Part shown: positions 8,606-18,255 of the stretch, piece by piece
Layout of the letters: the number at the start of each line of letters is the position of its first letter
How positions within the stretch are numbered: the stretch's first letter is position 1
DNA from: Labilithrix sp.
GTDB taxonomy: Bacteria > Myxococcota_A > Polyangia > Polyangiales > Polyangiaceae
Assembly: GCA_019637225.1 (NCBI GenBank)
Contig: JAHBWC010000049.1
Coordinates: 1 to 60,326 of the forward strand
Reading direction: 5' to 3'
DNA: 60,326 nt
Notes under the pieces: generated by a model
The model's database searches: none
What the model was told of the DNA's origin: nothing
Seen by the model: the letters and a program-made list of their open reading frames with translations, nothing else
Translations under genes and position numbers: made by a program

Positions 8606-9298
8606 TCAGGCGCTCCGGAGCAGGTCGAGCCAAGCCTGGATCCTCGACGGCGCTCCTTCTCGCGCTCGCGCGATGTGCTTTGCGAGCTGCGCGAAGCGGC
8701 GCCGGGCGAGCAGCGAGTGGATCAGGAAGACGCCGAGCCCGAGCCCGAGCGAGCCCCAGGAGACGCGAAACGGGAGCAAGAACGGGATCGCGAGCGCCGG
8801 GAGGAGCGGCAAGAGCTGGTGCACGTCGTGCCGTCGTGGGATCGCGAACGGAGCGGCCGTCGATCGGCCCAAGCGCTTCGCGTTCTGCGCGAGCGCGAAG
8901 AGGAAAGCGTCGGCCTCCGGCATCCTTGCTCGGAGCTCGATGACGTTCGGGACGTCCTCACGGTAGACGCTGATGAGCGCGATCGTCTCCGGCCAAATGC
9001 TCCTGGTCCACGCGAGTCGTCGGCGGACCTCGACGGCGGCGACGCGCGCGAGCGGGATGCGCTCGGAAGACCGGAACGTGAAGTGCGCGACCAGCTCTTG
9101 CGAGTCCACCGTCGCCCAGGCCGCGCTGCTCCCGCTCGTCCGCGAGAGGACGAAGACGAGGACGGAGAGGAGGAAGACGTGAAGCGGAACGACGACCTGC
9201 GCGCGACCGTCGGTCGCCGCGGTCGTGAAGGCGAGGATCGGCAGCAGGCACGTTGCCCAATATCGGCGCTCGGCGCCACCTTCGGCCATCAGCTTCAT
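8606..9298 (-). CDS. Small integral membrane protein, unknown
   Basis: 230 residues. Two hydrophobic segments near the N-terminus (about residues 13-27 and 37-52) and two near residues 165-195 suggest a four-helix membrane protein with a middle soluble beta-rich section, which looks like a bacterial PH-like domain (LVAHFTFRSSERIPLARVAAVEVRR). The start ATG overlaps the stop of the upstream gene (ATGA, 9295-9298), so the two are translationally coupled and probably act together. Confidence 0.68.
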   Translation of the reverse strand: MKLMAEGGAERRYWATCLLPILAFTTAATDGRAQVVVPLHVFLLSVLVFVLSRTSGSSAAWATVDSQELVAHFTFRSSERIPLARVAAVEVRRRLAWTRSIWPETIALISVYREDVPNVIELRARMPEADAFLFALAQNAKRLGRSTAAPFAIPRRHDVHQLLPLLPALAIPFLLPFRVSWGSLGLGLGVFLIHSLLARRRFAQLAKHIARAREGAPSRIQAWLDLLRSA

Positions 9299-9912
9299 CG
9301 GCCGGTCGTGTCCTCCGTGTGTGTGTCGAAGTGGAACAAGCCGGCGCCCGCCGACTTCGCCACGCCCACGGAGATCGCGGTGAGCTGCTTGTCACGGGTG
9401 AACGACATCTCGAGCGACACGAGCCCCGGCGGACAGACGCTCAGCTGGTATCCGTCGCCGTAGAAGTCGCGGACGTCACTGACGATCAGTCCTGCCTCGA
9501 GCCCGACGCCCGCGGCTGTGCCGAGCGAGCCGCTCACCACTCCCGTGCTCCCGTAGGTCTTCACTTCGCCGCCCGCGCCGAGCACGTACCCCGCCGAGGC
9601 CTGGCCGCCGACGCCGATGTCGCCGCCCGCAGCCGCGCTCGTCCCGACACCGACGAAGACACCGGGCCCCGCACCGGAGGTAGGCTTCTCGTCACGCCCC
9701 CGCGCAGCGTTGCGCGCGGCGTCGACGGCAGCTTGCGCTGCATGACGCAGCGTCGAGGCCGACGGCGCGGGCGGAGCCGAGACGATCGTCCGGGCTCTCT
9801 CCTTCACCGTGGCCGCCGCTCCCTCGGCCTTCGCCGCGGCGCCTGAAGCGGCTTCCTCCGCGTCGTGGATCGTGCTCGAAACGCGTTCCCGAATCCTCGA
9901 CAGGAGGGTCAT
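9295..9912 (-). CDS. Ala/Gly-rich protein, unknown, coupled to the membrane protein
   Basis: 205 residues. The first 75 residues are Ala-rich and predicted helical with many Lys/Glu/Arg (AASGAAAKAEGAAATVKERA), like apolipoprotein/LEA-type amphipathic repeats. Residues about 80-200 are Gly/Val-rich and look like alternating beta strands (GVFVGVGTSAAAGGDIGVGG). There is no signal peptide. It shares a four-base overlap with the downstream membrane protein gene. No family is recognised. Confidence 0.65.
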   Translation of the reverse strand: MTLLSRIRERVSSTIHDAEEAASGAAAKAEGAAATVKERARTIVSAPPAPSASTLRHAAQAAVDAARNAARGRDEKPTSGAGPGVFVGVGTSAAAGGDIGVGGQASAGYVLGAGGEVKTYGSTGVVSGSLGTAAGVGLEAGLIVSDVRDFYGDGYQLSVCPPGLVSLEMSFTRDKQLTAISVGVAKSAGAGLFHFDTHTEDTTGR

Positions 9913-9974
9913 GACGCATGCATCGGCCGCTCGTCGAATGGGTTGCGTGCCGAGCGTCGCGACTCGTGGTTCGG

Positions 9975-11297
9975 CTAGGGAAGCTGCGCCACGGACGCCG
10001 CCAAGGCCTTCCGATGCCGGAGCTCCTTCGCCGACCGTCCGCCCTCCTTGACCGCGTCGACGAAGGTCGGGAAGGCGTCGAAGCGCCCGCGAAAGAGCTC
10101 ACCCAGCAGCAAGCCGATCGCCGTGCCCGACGGGATCAGCGCGAAGGGAGACAGCTTTCGCTCGTGGAACGCGATGATGCGAGCCTGCAGGTCGCGGCGC
10201 TCTGCGATGGCGCGAAAGGCAGCACGATTCAGCGCGTTGTTGTAACCGGGCGTGCCCAACATCCGGGCGAATGCAAAGAGCTCGACCGACTCCACGTCGC
10301 GGACGCGCCAGTAGCGTTCGAGATGCGCGTCCGAGCCTCCTTCGATCGCCTGGGCGAGCGCTCGGGCATCACGGAAGGCGTCCGTGATCCCAAAGCCCGG
10401 CGTGAAGTCCTTGAAGAGCCCCGCGTCGCCGACGAGCGCCCAGCCCGGCCCAGCGGCGCGGCGGAAGAAGTAGCGGCCCTTGACGAAGCTGACCACCTTG
10501 CTTCGCCGCTCTCCATCCGGAAACCGGGCGACGAACGGACGCGCGCGGAGCTGTTCGAGGTAGAACGCCTCGTGACGCCCTCGCCATTCGCTGGCGCGAT
10601 CGAGCGGGACGGCCACGCCGACGAGCACCTCGTCTTTGTTCACCGGGAACACCATGAGGTAGTCGTGCTCGAGGTGGAGGATGGTCACGTTGTTGTCGTA
10701 GGACGGGTCCGCCGAGAACCACTCGGGACGTCGCCAATACGCCCAGAACGCCGCGCGCGGCGCGTCGTAGGCGAGGTACTCCTCGGCTCCGACCAGTGAT
10801 GCGAGCTTCGAGTGGCGACCGTCGGCGCCGACGACCCAGCGGGCGCGAACCTCTTCTCGAGCGCCGTCGCGCTCGATCACCGCGCCGACGACGCGACCGT
10901 CTTGGCGGAGCACGTCGACGAGCGAAGTCTTCAGCTCCACGGCGGCGCCACGCGCGCGTGCTTCTTCGACGAGCATCGGGTCGAGATCGATGCGCCGGAT
11001 GCAGGCGCCGCCGCGCTCGTCCCCGAAGTCGATGGTGATGACGGCGTCGTCGACCCCGTTCCGGATGAAGCGGACCGGCGGCGCGACCGCACGCACTCGG
11101 TGACCGACCCCCAGCTCGTCGAGGATCGACATCCCGTACATGCCGATGAAGTGCGTGGAGAGAGGCTGATCGCTCGGCATGTCGTCCGCGTCGACGACGA
11201 GCACGCGTTTGCCGGCCTGCGCGGCGAACGCGCCGAAGGTCGCACCCGCGCATCGCGCGCCCACCACGACGACGTCGAGCTCTCTCCCCATGCCCAT
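9975..11297 (-). CDS. FAD-dependent oxidoreductase (PHBH-fold monooxygenase / geranylgeranyl-reductase type)
   Basis: 440 residues. An N-terminal Rossmann FAD site VVVGARCAGA (about residues 10-19), the DG motif VGADGRHS (about 158-165) and the second FAD motif LVGDAGLFKDFTPGFG (about 290-305) define the group of flavin hydroxylases and reductases related to p-hydroxybenzoate hydroxylase. The substrate is unknown. It is close to the protein at 32190-33500 along its whole length, including identical runs such as RRAAGPGWALVGDAGLFKDF. It starts at 11297, or at 11291 with the second Met, and is divergent from the peptidase gene. Confidence 0.88.
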   Translation of the reverse strand: MGMGRELDVVVVGARCAGATFGAFAAQAGKRVLVVDADDMPSDQPLSTHFIGMYGMSILDELGVGHRVRAVAPPVRFIRNGVDDAVITIDFGDERGGACIRRIDLDPMLVEEARARGAAVELKTSLVDVLRQDGRVVGAVIERDGAREEVRARWVVGADGRHSKLASLVGAEEYLAYDAPRAAFWAYWRRPEWFSADPSYDNNVTILHLEHDYLMVFPVNKDEVLVGVAVPLDRASEWRGRHEAFYLEQLRARPFVARFPDGERRSKVVSFVKGRYFFRRAAGPGWALVGDAGLFKDFTPGFGITDAFRDARALAQAIEGGSDAHLERYWRVRDVESVELFAFARMLGTPGYNNALNRAAFRAIAERRDLQARIIAFHERKLSPFALIPSGTAIGLLLGELFRGRFDAFPTFVDAVKEGGRSAKELRHRKALAASVAQLP

Positions 11298-11523
11298 GCA
11301 GACTACAGCCTGAGGGCAGCATGAGGAATGGCGCGCCTTCGGCCGTCGACTGCGAGGCGCGTTCGCGACGACCTCCTCGCATGTGAACTAATGACCATGG
11401 ACCGCGAGCGACGACTCGTATTCCCATGAGTGTTCCGTGGGGAATGCGGCAAGGGGAACGCCGCTCGACGCAGCGTCGATGACGAAGGCGCGCGCAGCGA
11501 TGCGAGGTCCAACGAGGCATGGA

Positions 11524-13260
11524 ATGAGGACAACTTCGCAGCGGCGCCTCCAGAGACTCGCATTCGCGGGCGTGCTCCTCTTTGGCCCCCTCGCTTCGTG
11601 CGCGGAAGATCTCCCGAACGAGCTCGCTTCGGACGTCACTCCGCCTCCGGCCGTCGATCCGGACGCCGCCGCCGAGGCGTCTTCGCCATCGCTCTCGTAC
11701 CAGCCGTGCCCGGGTGGGTATTCGGGTGCGTGCGCCACCGTGCAGATGCCGCTCGACTGGAACGCGCCCGCTGGGCGAACGATCCCCGTGCTCATCGACA
11801 AGATCGTCTCGTCGCAGCGTCCGAAGCAGCAGATCTGGCTACTCCAAGGTGGGCCCGGCGGAACGGCGGCCGGGATGATTCCGCTCGGTCTCGCGTTGGC
11901 CGAGCGGATGCCCGACGCGGAGGTGATGACCCTCGAGCATCGTGGCGTGGGAGCGTCGAGCCGCCTCGCTTGTCCGAAAGCCGAGGCCAAACACGCTGCC
12001 ACCTCGAGCGACGCCGGGACCGACGACGCGCCGGACGCCGAGGCGGATCCGGACGCGTCGACGCCGACCGTCGAGGGGGCGGGGCCGCTCCCGAATCGCG
12101 AGTGCTTGGACGAGATCAACGCGGCGCGCGGCGAAGACCTTCGCCACTTCACCACGACGAACGCAGCGCGCGACCTCGCGCGGGCGATCGAGCTGACGCG
12201 TCGTGATCCGGCCGTTCCGGTCTTCGTCTACGGCGTGTCATACGGCACCTATTGGGTGCATCGGTTCCTTCAAGTCGCGCCGAACGCTGCCTCGGGCGTC
12301 GTCCTGGACTCGATCGTCACTCCGGGAGAGCAGTTTCTCTCGACGTTCGATCTCCAAGGCGATCTTGCTGCGATGAAAGTCGCCGAGCACTGCAAGCTCG
12401 ACGCTCAATGCAACGCCTTCCTTGGACCCGATCCGTGGGCGCGCCTCCAGGAGATCAAGGTCAAGGCCGATCAAGGCCATTGCCCCGAGGCAGGGCTGAA
12501 GCCGCGCGACCGTACGCGTCTCACTTTCCTCCTTCAGCTTCGCATCCTCTCCGGGTACGCGTTCGCGCTGTTTCATCGCTTCGACCGGTGCACCGCAGAG
12601 GACGCCGCGGCGATTCGTACGTTCGCGTCGCGAAACCTCACGCTCGACCCGAACGCCGCGCTGAATTCGAGCGCGCTCTACGCGAACATCGCATTCTCCG
12701 AGCTGTGGGAGTCCCCACCGCCCGACGCCGCGACGATGGCGCAGCGCTTCGGGGCGAGCGTCTTTCCGTCCGGCATCGACCAGCTCGCGCCTCTGTACGC
12801 GTCGTGGCCGCGCTACGACGCCGACGAGCTCGTCGGCAAGTTCGCCACGACGAACGTACCGATGCTGATGCTCGCCGGCACGCTCGACGCTCAGACGCCG
12901 ATCGCGCAGCAGGAGAAGTTCAAGCCGCACTTCGCGGGACCCAAGCAGACCTTCGTGACGGTACCGAACGCGAACCATTCGGTCGTGAGCCAATCACCGA
13001 TGCGTCCGGACATCGGCTCTACCGAGCAGCGGTCCTGCGGCTTCGAGCTCTTGCTGTCCTTCCTCGCGAACCCGGAGGCGCCGATCGACACGTCGTGCAC
13101 GACGAAGATCGCGCCGATCGAGTTCGCGCGGCCGGCCGACGAGGTGGCGTACCTCTTCGGGACCTCGGAGATGTGGCTCGGCGCTCGACGCGAGAGCGAT
13201 GTCCAGCCGCCGTCGCTGATCCGCTTGCCGACGGTCACACGCTTTCCGTTCGGGTTCTGA
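11524..13260 (+). CDS. Secreted alpha/beta-hydrolase peptidase (tripeptidyl-aminopeptidase type)
   Basis: 578 residues from MRTTSQRRLQRLAFAGVLLFGPLASC, a lipobox signal. The body is an alpha/beta hydrolase of peptidase family S33: oxyanion segment LLQGGPGG, EHRGVGAS, the nucleophile elbow GVSYGTYW, the acid in AGTLDAQTP and the His in PNANHSV, followed by the Cys-containing TAP-like C-terminal domain. Such enzymes cut short peptides from the N-terminus at the cell surface. An Asp/Ala-rich insertion after LACPKAEAKH is unusual. In-frame starts at 11437 and 11479 exist, but 11524 puts the signal peptide at the N-terminus. Confidence 0.9.
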   Translation: MRTTSQRRLQRLAFAGVLLFGPLASCAEDLPNELASDVTPPPAVDPDAAAEASSPSLSYQPCPGGYSGACATVQMPLDWNAPAGRTIPVLIDKIVSSQRPKQQIWLLQGGPGGTAAGMIPLGLALAERMPDAEVMTLEHRGVGASSRLACPKAEAKHAATSSDAGTDDAPDAEADPDASTPTVEGAGPLPNRECLDEINAARGEDLRHFTTTNAARDLARAIELTRRDPAVPVFVYGVSYGTYWVHRFLQVAPNAASGVVLDSIVTPGEQFLSTFDLQGDLAAMKVAEHCKLDAQCNAFLGPDPWARLQEIKVKADQGHCPEAGLKPRDRTRLTFLLQLRILSGYAFALFHRFDRCTAEDAAAIRTFASRNLTLDPNAALNSSALYANIAFSELWESPPPDAATMAQRFGASVFPSGIDQLAPLYASWPRYDADELVGKFATTNVPMLMLAGTLDAQTPIAQQEKFKPHFAGPKQTFVTVPNANHSVVSQSPMRPDIGSTEQRSCGFELLLSFLANPEAPIDTSCTTKIAPIEFARPADEVAYLFGTSEMWLGARRESDVQPPSLIRLPTVTRFPFGF

Positions 13261-13331
13261 GGCGAACACTCGATGCTTCCCGCGCTGCGACCGTCACGGA
13301 CGGAGCGGCGCTCGATGAAAGGTCCACGACG

Positions 13332-14669
13332 ATGCGAGCACGATCGACCCTCATCCTGGCGATGGCCCTCGGCGCTCTCTCGATGGCGGCGCTGAACGGC
13401 GGTTGCGGAAGCTCGGACACGAGCGGCGCGATGCCGGCGAGCGACGACGCGGGAGCGGACTCGCCGGTCGGTGAGTCGCTCACCGTTCTCGTCGTGACGG
13501 ACGAGGGAACGACGACGACGACCGTGCCGAACGCCGCCGTGATCTTCGACTACCCCGGGGGTGAGCGTCTCGAGACGCGCGCCGGAGCCGACGGTCTCGT
13601 CACGATCCCCGGCATCGATTGGTCGAAGGGAACCGCCGCCGCGACGGTGTTCGGCTCCGAGACCCAGGTCGTGTCCTTCGTCGAGCTCACGAAGGCCGAG
13701 ATCGCGCGCGCGAGCCAGGTCTACGCGCCGAAGATGCCGGGCGACCCCAAGCGAGACATCACGCTGTTCGCGGCTCCCGACCCCAAGAAGATCAAGGTCT
13801 CCGGCAATCTCTCCCGTGGGCAGGGAGAGCTCGTCGTCATGTCGTCGACGATCGGCGGCTCCACCTTCCAGGGGCCGCCCGGAGATTACTCGCTCGACAC
13901 GCTTCCGAACGCTCCCTTTGCGCTCGTCGCGGGAGAGCTCACGATGGCTGCCTCGCCGACCGTGAGCGCACGTGGCCGAGAGCTCGTGTTCCATCGCTGG
14001 AGCAAGACCGACGTGCCGGCCACGGCCGGCGACCTGCCGCTCGACGTCGATCTCGAGCTCGGGACGCCCCTCGTCCCGTCGAAAGCAAAGGGAAGGATCG
14101 TGCTTCCGGGCGGCGCAGCCGGACCGCTCGGCGGCAGCTCGACCCTCGGCGCGTCGGTCAGCTCGCTCGAGTCGGCGGGCGACGCGTTCTTCGGAACGCC
14201 GACGCGGATGGACGTCACCGCGGACGGAAGCGCGTTCGACTTCGACTTCGAGTTCGTCAAGGTCGACGGCGTGATGCCGACCACCCGATACTTCGTCCAG
14301 ATGCAGGACCAATCGGGGTCGTTCGCGACGGTCCTCGACTGGCCCACGGAAGGTGTCGTGGTCGACGGGCTGCTCGCGCCACCGGTCGTCGCGGAGGCCT
14401 CGCGCTCGCTCGGCGAGCCGTTCGCGATCGACGGCGTCGCGCCCGAGGATGTGGCACGCGTCATCTTCTTGAATGCTTCCGGGAAGGCGCGATGGCAGCT
14501 CGTGGTCCCTCGTGGCGTGAAGATCTTCACGCCACCGCGACTCGAAGGCGATGTGAAGGCGGCCGTCGGTTCGCTCAAGAGCGGTGTCGTCTTCGCGGCG
14601 TCTCGCCACGACAGCGCGTCCGATCTGTACCTTCGATTCGCCGTCAGCCGACCGTTCGCCGTCAAGTAG
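13332..14669 (+). CDS. Secreted lipoprotein, unknown function
   Basis: 445 residues. MRARSTLILAMALGALSMAALNGGC is a lipobox signal, followed by a Ser/Asp linker. Residues about 50-150 look like a carboxypeptidase-regulatory or Ig-like fold (TVPNAAVIFDYPGGERLETRAGADGLVTI), a pattern seen in surface proteins with variable beta sandwiches. The rest is beta-rich with no catalytic motif. It lies 71 bases after the peptidase gene on the same strand, so the two may be co-transcribed. Confidence 0.75.
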   Translation: MRARSTLILAMALGALSMAALNGGCGSSDTSGAMPASDDAGADSPVGESLTVLVVTDEGTTTTTVPNAAVIFDYPGGERLETRAGADGLVTIPGIDWSKGTAAATVFGSETQVVSFVELTKAEIARASQVYAPKMPGDPKRDITLFAAPDPKKIKVSGNLSRGQGELVVMSSTIGGSTFQGPPGDYSLDTLPNAPFALVAGELTMAASPTVSARGRELVFHRWSKTDVPATAGDLPLDVDLELGTPLVPSKAKGRIVLPGGAAGPLGGSSTLGASVSSLESAGDAFFGTPTRMDVTADGSAFDFDFEFVKVDGVMPTTRYFVQMQDQSGSFATVLDWPTEGVVVDGLLAPPVVAEASRSLGEPFAIDGVAPEDVARVIFLNASGKARWQLVVPRGVKIFTPPRLEGDVKAAVGSLKSGVVFAASRHDSASDLYLRFAVSRPFAVK

Positions 14670-14775
14670 TCGACGAGCGCCTGGCTCCTTGGTGCCTTGT
14701 CATGATGAGGCGAGCATGTAACCGTTACCGAGAGCGTCGTAGACGTAATTCTGTCGCAAGCGCGAGGGGGCACCG

Positions 14776-15243
14776 GTGAAGCCGATTCAGAGCATGCGCG
14801 TGGGATGGTCGGTGATGGCGCTTGCGACGTTGGTTGGTCTCGCTGCCGCGGGCTGCGAGAAAGCGGACGAGCCGCTCGAACGCAGGGACCCACCGAGCAG
14901 CCACTCGAACGCGAGCTTGGAGGCGGGCCAGCCGGCTTCCGTGGATCCGTGCCCGGCAAGCGATGCGGTCGTCGAGAACGGGTGTCCGTTTCCGGCCTGC
15001 AGCTGTCCACGCGAGTGCATGGCCGTCGACGCGATCATGCTCGACGAGGCGGCGCAGTGCCGGAGGAAGGTCGTCCTCGGCTGTGTGCCAGGCCCACTTA
15101 CGACGGACGGACCTTGCTTCAAGCGGCTGGCGGACGGTCTGCTGGTGAACGCGTCGGGCTCCGCCGGACTCACCGCGCATGGCTGGGTGCTTTGCACGGA
15201 AGAGGAAGCTCGGCGGATCGAAGGACCGATCTGCGCGAACTAG
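14776..15243 (+). CDS. Small Cys-rich lipoprotein, unknown
   Basis: 155 residues. The GTG at 14776 has a ribosome-binding site (gaggggg) about six bases upstream. The signal peptide ends in the lipobox AAAGC (about residues 23-27). The mature part has about ten cysteines, including CPFPACSCPREC, pointing to an extracytoplasmic disulfide-bonded domain. No family is recognised. Confidence 0.7.
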   Translation: MKPIQSMRVGWSVMALATLVGLAAAGCEKADEPLERRDPPSSHSNASLEAGQPASVDPCPASDAVVENGCPFPACSCPRECMAVDAIMLDEAAQCRRKVVLGCVPGPLTTDGPCFKRLADGLLVNASGSAGLTAHGWVLCTEEEARRIEGPICAN

Positions 15244-15297
15244 CCTTGGCGCGACGCTCGGGCGACGGCCGTGGTCACCGTCGCCAAGCCGTCGCGG

Positions 15298-15576
15298 TCA
15301 CTCCGTACCGGCGTCGTCTCGGGTCCACAGCTCCGTGCCGGGAGGGACGTCGTCCGGCGTCAGCTCCGCGAGGCGATACATCGCCCACGGCGCCAGCGCT
15401 CCACGCACGTGCGAGGTCTCCGTCGTGGCCACGGTCTCGAGCTCGGTGCCGTCGGGACGGCGCAACACCACGGCGAGCTTCGTGGGAGAGTGTGGCCCGG
15501 CGGTGAAGCGCGGGAGCAAGAGCACGCCGCGACCGCGTGCGACGAAGGCCTCTTCCACGACGAGGAGCTTCTCCAC
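15298..15576 (-). CDS. Small protein resembling an EF-Tu domain-2 beta barrel
   Basis: 92 residues, with a GTG start at 15576. The pattern VEEAFVARGRGVLLLPRFT followed by TELETVATTETSHVRG and PPGTELW resembles the second domain of translation GTPases (F-x-x-x-GRG-T-V... then a short barrel ending GxEL). There is no GTPase domain. It is probably a free-standing barrel; a translation link is only inferred. It stands alone between a lipoprotein and the kinase gene, on the same strand as the kinase. Confidence 0.6.
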   Translation of the reverse strand: MEKLLVVEEAFVARGRGVLLLPRFTAGPHSPTKLAVVLRRPDGTELETVATTETSHVRGALAPWAMYRLAELTPDDVPPGTELWTRDDAGTE

Positions 15577-15648
15577 CGTCCGCCGAGTCTATCGCAACGT
15601 CGCTGCGCGCGTCGCTGCTCACCACATCGCGATCGGTGGGCCGAGGTT

Positions 15649-18255
15649 CTAGCGGCGCAAGCGCGAGACGTCCGCGACGTAGACGTTGCTCGTCCACGGC
15701 ATCTCCGAAACGGCGAGGCGTCGTCCGTCACGCGAGACGACCGGATGCGAGAACCACGCGGCCGCGCTCGTCGCCAGCATCCGCGAAGGGCCTCCGTCGA
15801 GCGGCAGCAGTCGAATCTGGTTCGCGTCGTTCGCGGCGCAGATCATGGTGGTGACGAGCGCACGATTCTTCGCGGCGAAGGCTGCAAACTGCATGACGCA
15901 CCCCTCGGGCGCCGGGACCTCGCCGACACGCGCACCGTCACGCGCGACGATCGCGAACGCGCTGCTCGAGCGCTCGCGGATCGCGATGCGCTCGCCGTCT
16001 GCGGAGAGCGCAAAGCCCCAGGACGGATCGAGCCCGAGGCCGGTGCCCAGGGGCTCCATGTCGAGCGTCTTCGGATCGACCGTGGAGAAGAGGACGCCGT
16101 CGGTCGTGCGCGTGGCCATCAGGCAGGACGTCGACGCGCAGCGAAGCGCCACGTCGTGGGGCGGAGGACGCCCACGGCCGAGGACCGGGACGTCCTTCGC
16201 GAGCGGGCGCGAGACGCCCGTGCGGGCGACGAGTGAGAGCTCCGCCGCGTTCGCGTGTTGCTCTTCGAGGCGAAACGCCAAGACGCCCTCGTCGGGCGCC
16301 GCGACGGCCCACGTCGTCCAAGCGGCGCTGGGAAAGAGCGCCTCGCCGAGGCCGCTGTCCGGATCGAAGCGCATGACGCGGTGTCCCTGCGGCGCGTCCG
16401 CGACCACGAGGAGCGCTCCGTCGGACGTGAAATCGCTCGGGCGCTCGTTGTCGTCGGAGAGCGTCACGCGACGCAGCGGGGAGAGCGAACCGTCGTCGTC
16501 GAGGTCGGCGACGTAGACGTCGGTCTGGTTCTTGTAGCGCACGAACGAGAGCCGGGAGCCGTCGCGGCTGGCACGAAGATGAGAGACGGCGTTCCGGCCG
16601 ATGCGCGCGAGGTCGCGTCGTGTCGCGCCGTCCCGTCCGATCTCGCGCAGCACGGCCTCTTCGTTTCGTGTCGGAGCGAGCGCGACCACGAGACGGTCCT
16701 CTCCGGCGAACGTCGCCGCGATCTCGCCCACGTCCTGAAGGAGGCGAGGCTCGCGCACGACCGTGCTCATGGCGCCCGTGGCGACGTCGAACGTGACGAG
16801 CTCACACGGAGCCCCGATCGTTCGGGCGATGATCGGGAGGAGCAGCGTCCTCCCCGACGGGGACCAGGCGACGCCGGACGCGATGCCGTCGAAGCGATGA
16901 AGCACGCGGCGCTCGTGTGGCCTCCCGAGATCGACCAGCGCGAGGACGCCCTGGTCGACGATCGCGAGCGTTGATCCATCGGGGGCGATGGATGCATCGT
17001 CGACGTGCCCGACGTCGAGCGGAAGGACCTTGCCGTCCGGGAGCGTCACGCGCGCGGCCGCTCCGCCGGCGAGCGTGACGACGAGCGAGAGGCCGTCCGC
17101 CGCGAAGCCGACGGACGTAGCCGAGACCATCGCGACTGCGCGCGGCGCCGCCGCGTCTCCGCGAACGCTCCGGACGAACAGGCCGCGTCGCTCTGCGTAG
17201 GCCACCGTCGATCCGTCGGGGGAGATCGCGTCGGCGAGGATCGGCGCCTCGACCGAGTTCGACGTGAGCGCGAAGACGTCGGCCTCTCGTGGCGGATCGG
17301 TCGCCTCCGCGAACCCGGCGCGAGCCGACGCGCCGACGACAGCGACGAGGATCGCCGCCCCGACGGCGGCCGCCGCCTTCGTCGCGCGGGCCCGCGCGAC
17401 TCGCCGTGCGTCCGCGACGCTGTCGAGCGCGGCCACGAGCGCGGCGCCGTCGCTCGGGCGTTCGTCCGGATCGTCCGCGATGCAGGCGGCGGCGAGCGCG
17501 GCCAGCGCTCTCTCCCGAGGTCTGCGGGGCCGCGATCGGTCGTCCGTGAAGAGCTCGCCGAGGATGCGCCCGAAGGCGTAGACGTCCGCCCGTGTGTCGG
17601 CGCCGCGACCGCTGGCTTGCTCCGGCGCCATGTAGCGTCGTGTTCCGCAGCCGGCGAGCGTGACGTGCGCCTGTCCGTGGGCCACGCCGTCGTCGCCGCG
17701 GACGACGGCTCTCGCGAGCCCGAAGTCGACGATCTTGAGCGTACCCGTCGAGTCGACGATGACGTTCTCGGGTTTGAGATCGCGGTGCACGACCGAGGCG
17801 GCATGCGCCGCTTCGAGGCCCGCCGCCAGCTGGCGCGCATACGCCATCGCGCGCTCGCGCGAGAGCGGCCCCCGCGACAGCTCCTGACGAAGCGTCTCGC
17901 CGCGCACGAGCTCCATCGCGATGTACGGGATCCCGTCGGCGTCGCCGATGTCGAACACCGCCGTCACGTTCGGGTGCACGATCGCCGCCGCGGCCTGGGC
18001 CTCGCGCATCAAGAGAGCGCGCCTCGCTGCGTCCCGCGTCATGTGCGGGGGGAGGAGCTTCAGCGCCACGATTCGCCCGAGCCGGAGGTCGCGCGCGCGA
18101 TGGACGACCCCCATGCCTCCTTCGCCGATACGTTCGCCGAGCTCGTACGGCCCGATCCGTGACTGCAACCGGTAGACGGGTCGGGGCTCGGCGCGCGCCA
18201 GCTCGCGAAGCGCCGCCTCGAGCTCCGGATCTTCGGTGAAGAGGTCCTCCGTCAA
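15649..18255 (-). CDS. Membrane Ser/Thr protein kinase with WD40/TolB-like propeller
   Basis: 868 residues from the TTG at 18255, which overlaps the sigma-factor stop (TTGA, 18252-18255); there is no better start. The kinase domain (about residues 30-290) is complete: P-loop GEGGMGVVH, VALKLL lysine, HRDLKPEN, DFGLAR and the activation segment GTRRYMAPEQ. A single membrane helix (AAAAVGAAILVAVVGA) follows. The outer half (about 350-868) is a TolB/WD40-like propeller with repeated DGSTVAYAE, DGSTLAIVD and SPSGRTLLLP blades, probably a sensor. Pairing with an ECF sigma factor suggests that phosphorylation activates the sigma factor, as described for EcfP/PknT in Vibrio. Confidence 0.92.
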   Translation of the reverse strand: MTEDLFTEDPELEAALRELARAEPRPVYRLQSRIGPYELGERIGEGGMGVVHRARDLRLGRIVALKLLPPHMTRDAARRALLMREAQAAAAIVHPNVTAVFDIGDADGIPYIAMELVRGETLRQELSRGPLSRERAMAYARQLAAGLEAAHAASVVHRDLKPENVIVDSTGTLKIVDFGLARAVVRGDDGVAHGQAHVTLAGCGTRRYMAPEQASGRGADTRADVYAFGRILGELFTDDRSRPRRPRERALAALAAACIADDPDERPSDGAALVAALDSVADARRVARARATKAAAAVGAAILVAVVGASARAGFAEATDPPREADVFALTSNSVEAPILADAISPDGSTVAYAERRGLFVRSVRGDAAAPRAVAMVSATSVGFAADGLSLVVTLAGGAAARVTLPDGKVLPLDVGHVDDASIAPDGSTLAIVDQGVLALVDLGRPHERRVLHRFDGIASGVAWSPSGRTLLLPIIARTIGAPCELVTFDVATGAMSTVVREPRLLQDVGEIAATFAGEDRLVVALAPTRNEEAVLREIGRDGATRRDLARIGRNAVSHLRASRDGSRLSFVRYKNQTDVYVADLDDDGSLSPLRRVTLSDDNERPSDFTSDGALLVVADAPQGHRVMRFDPDSGLGEALFPSAAWTTWAVAAPDEGVLAFRLEEQHANAAELSLVARTGVSRPLAKDVPVLGRGRPPPHDVALRCASTSCLMATRTTDGVLFSTVDPKTLDMEPLGTGLGLDPSWGFALSADGERIAIRERSSSAFAIVARDGARVGEVPAPEGCVMQFAAFAAKNRALVTTMICAANDANQIRLLPLDGGPSRMLATSAAAWFSHPVVSRDGRRLAVSEMPWTSNVYVADVSRLRR

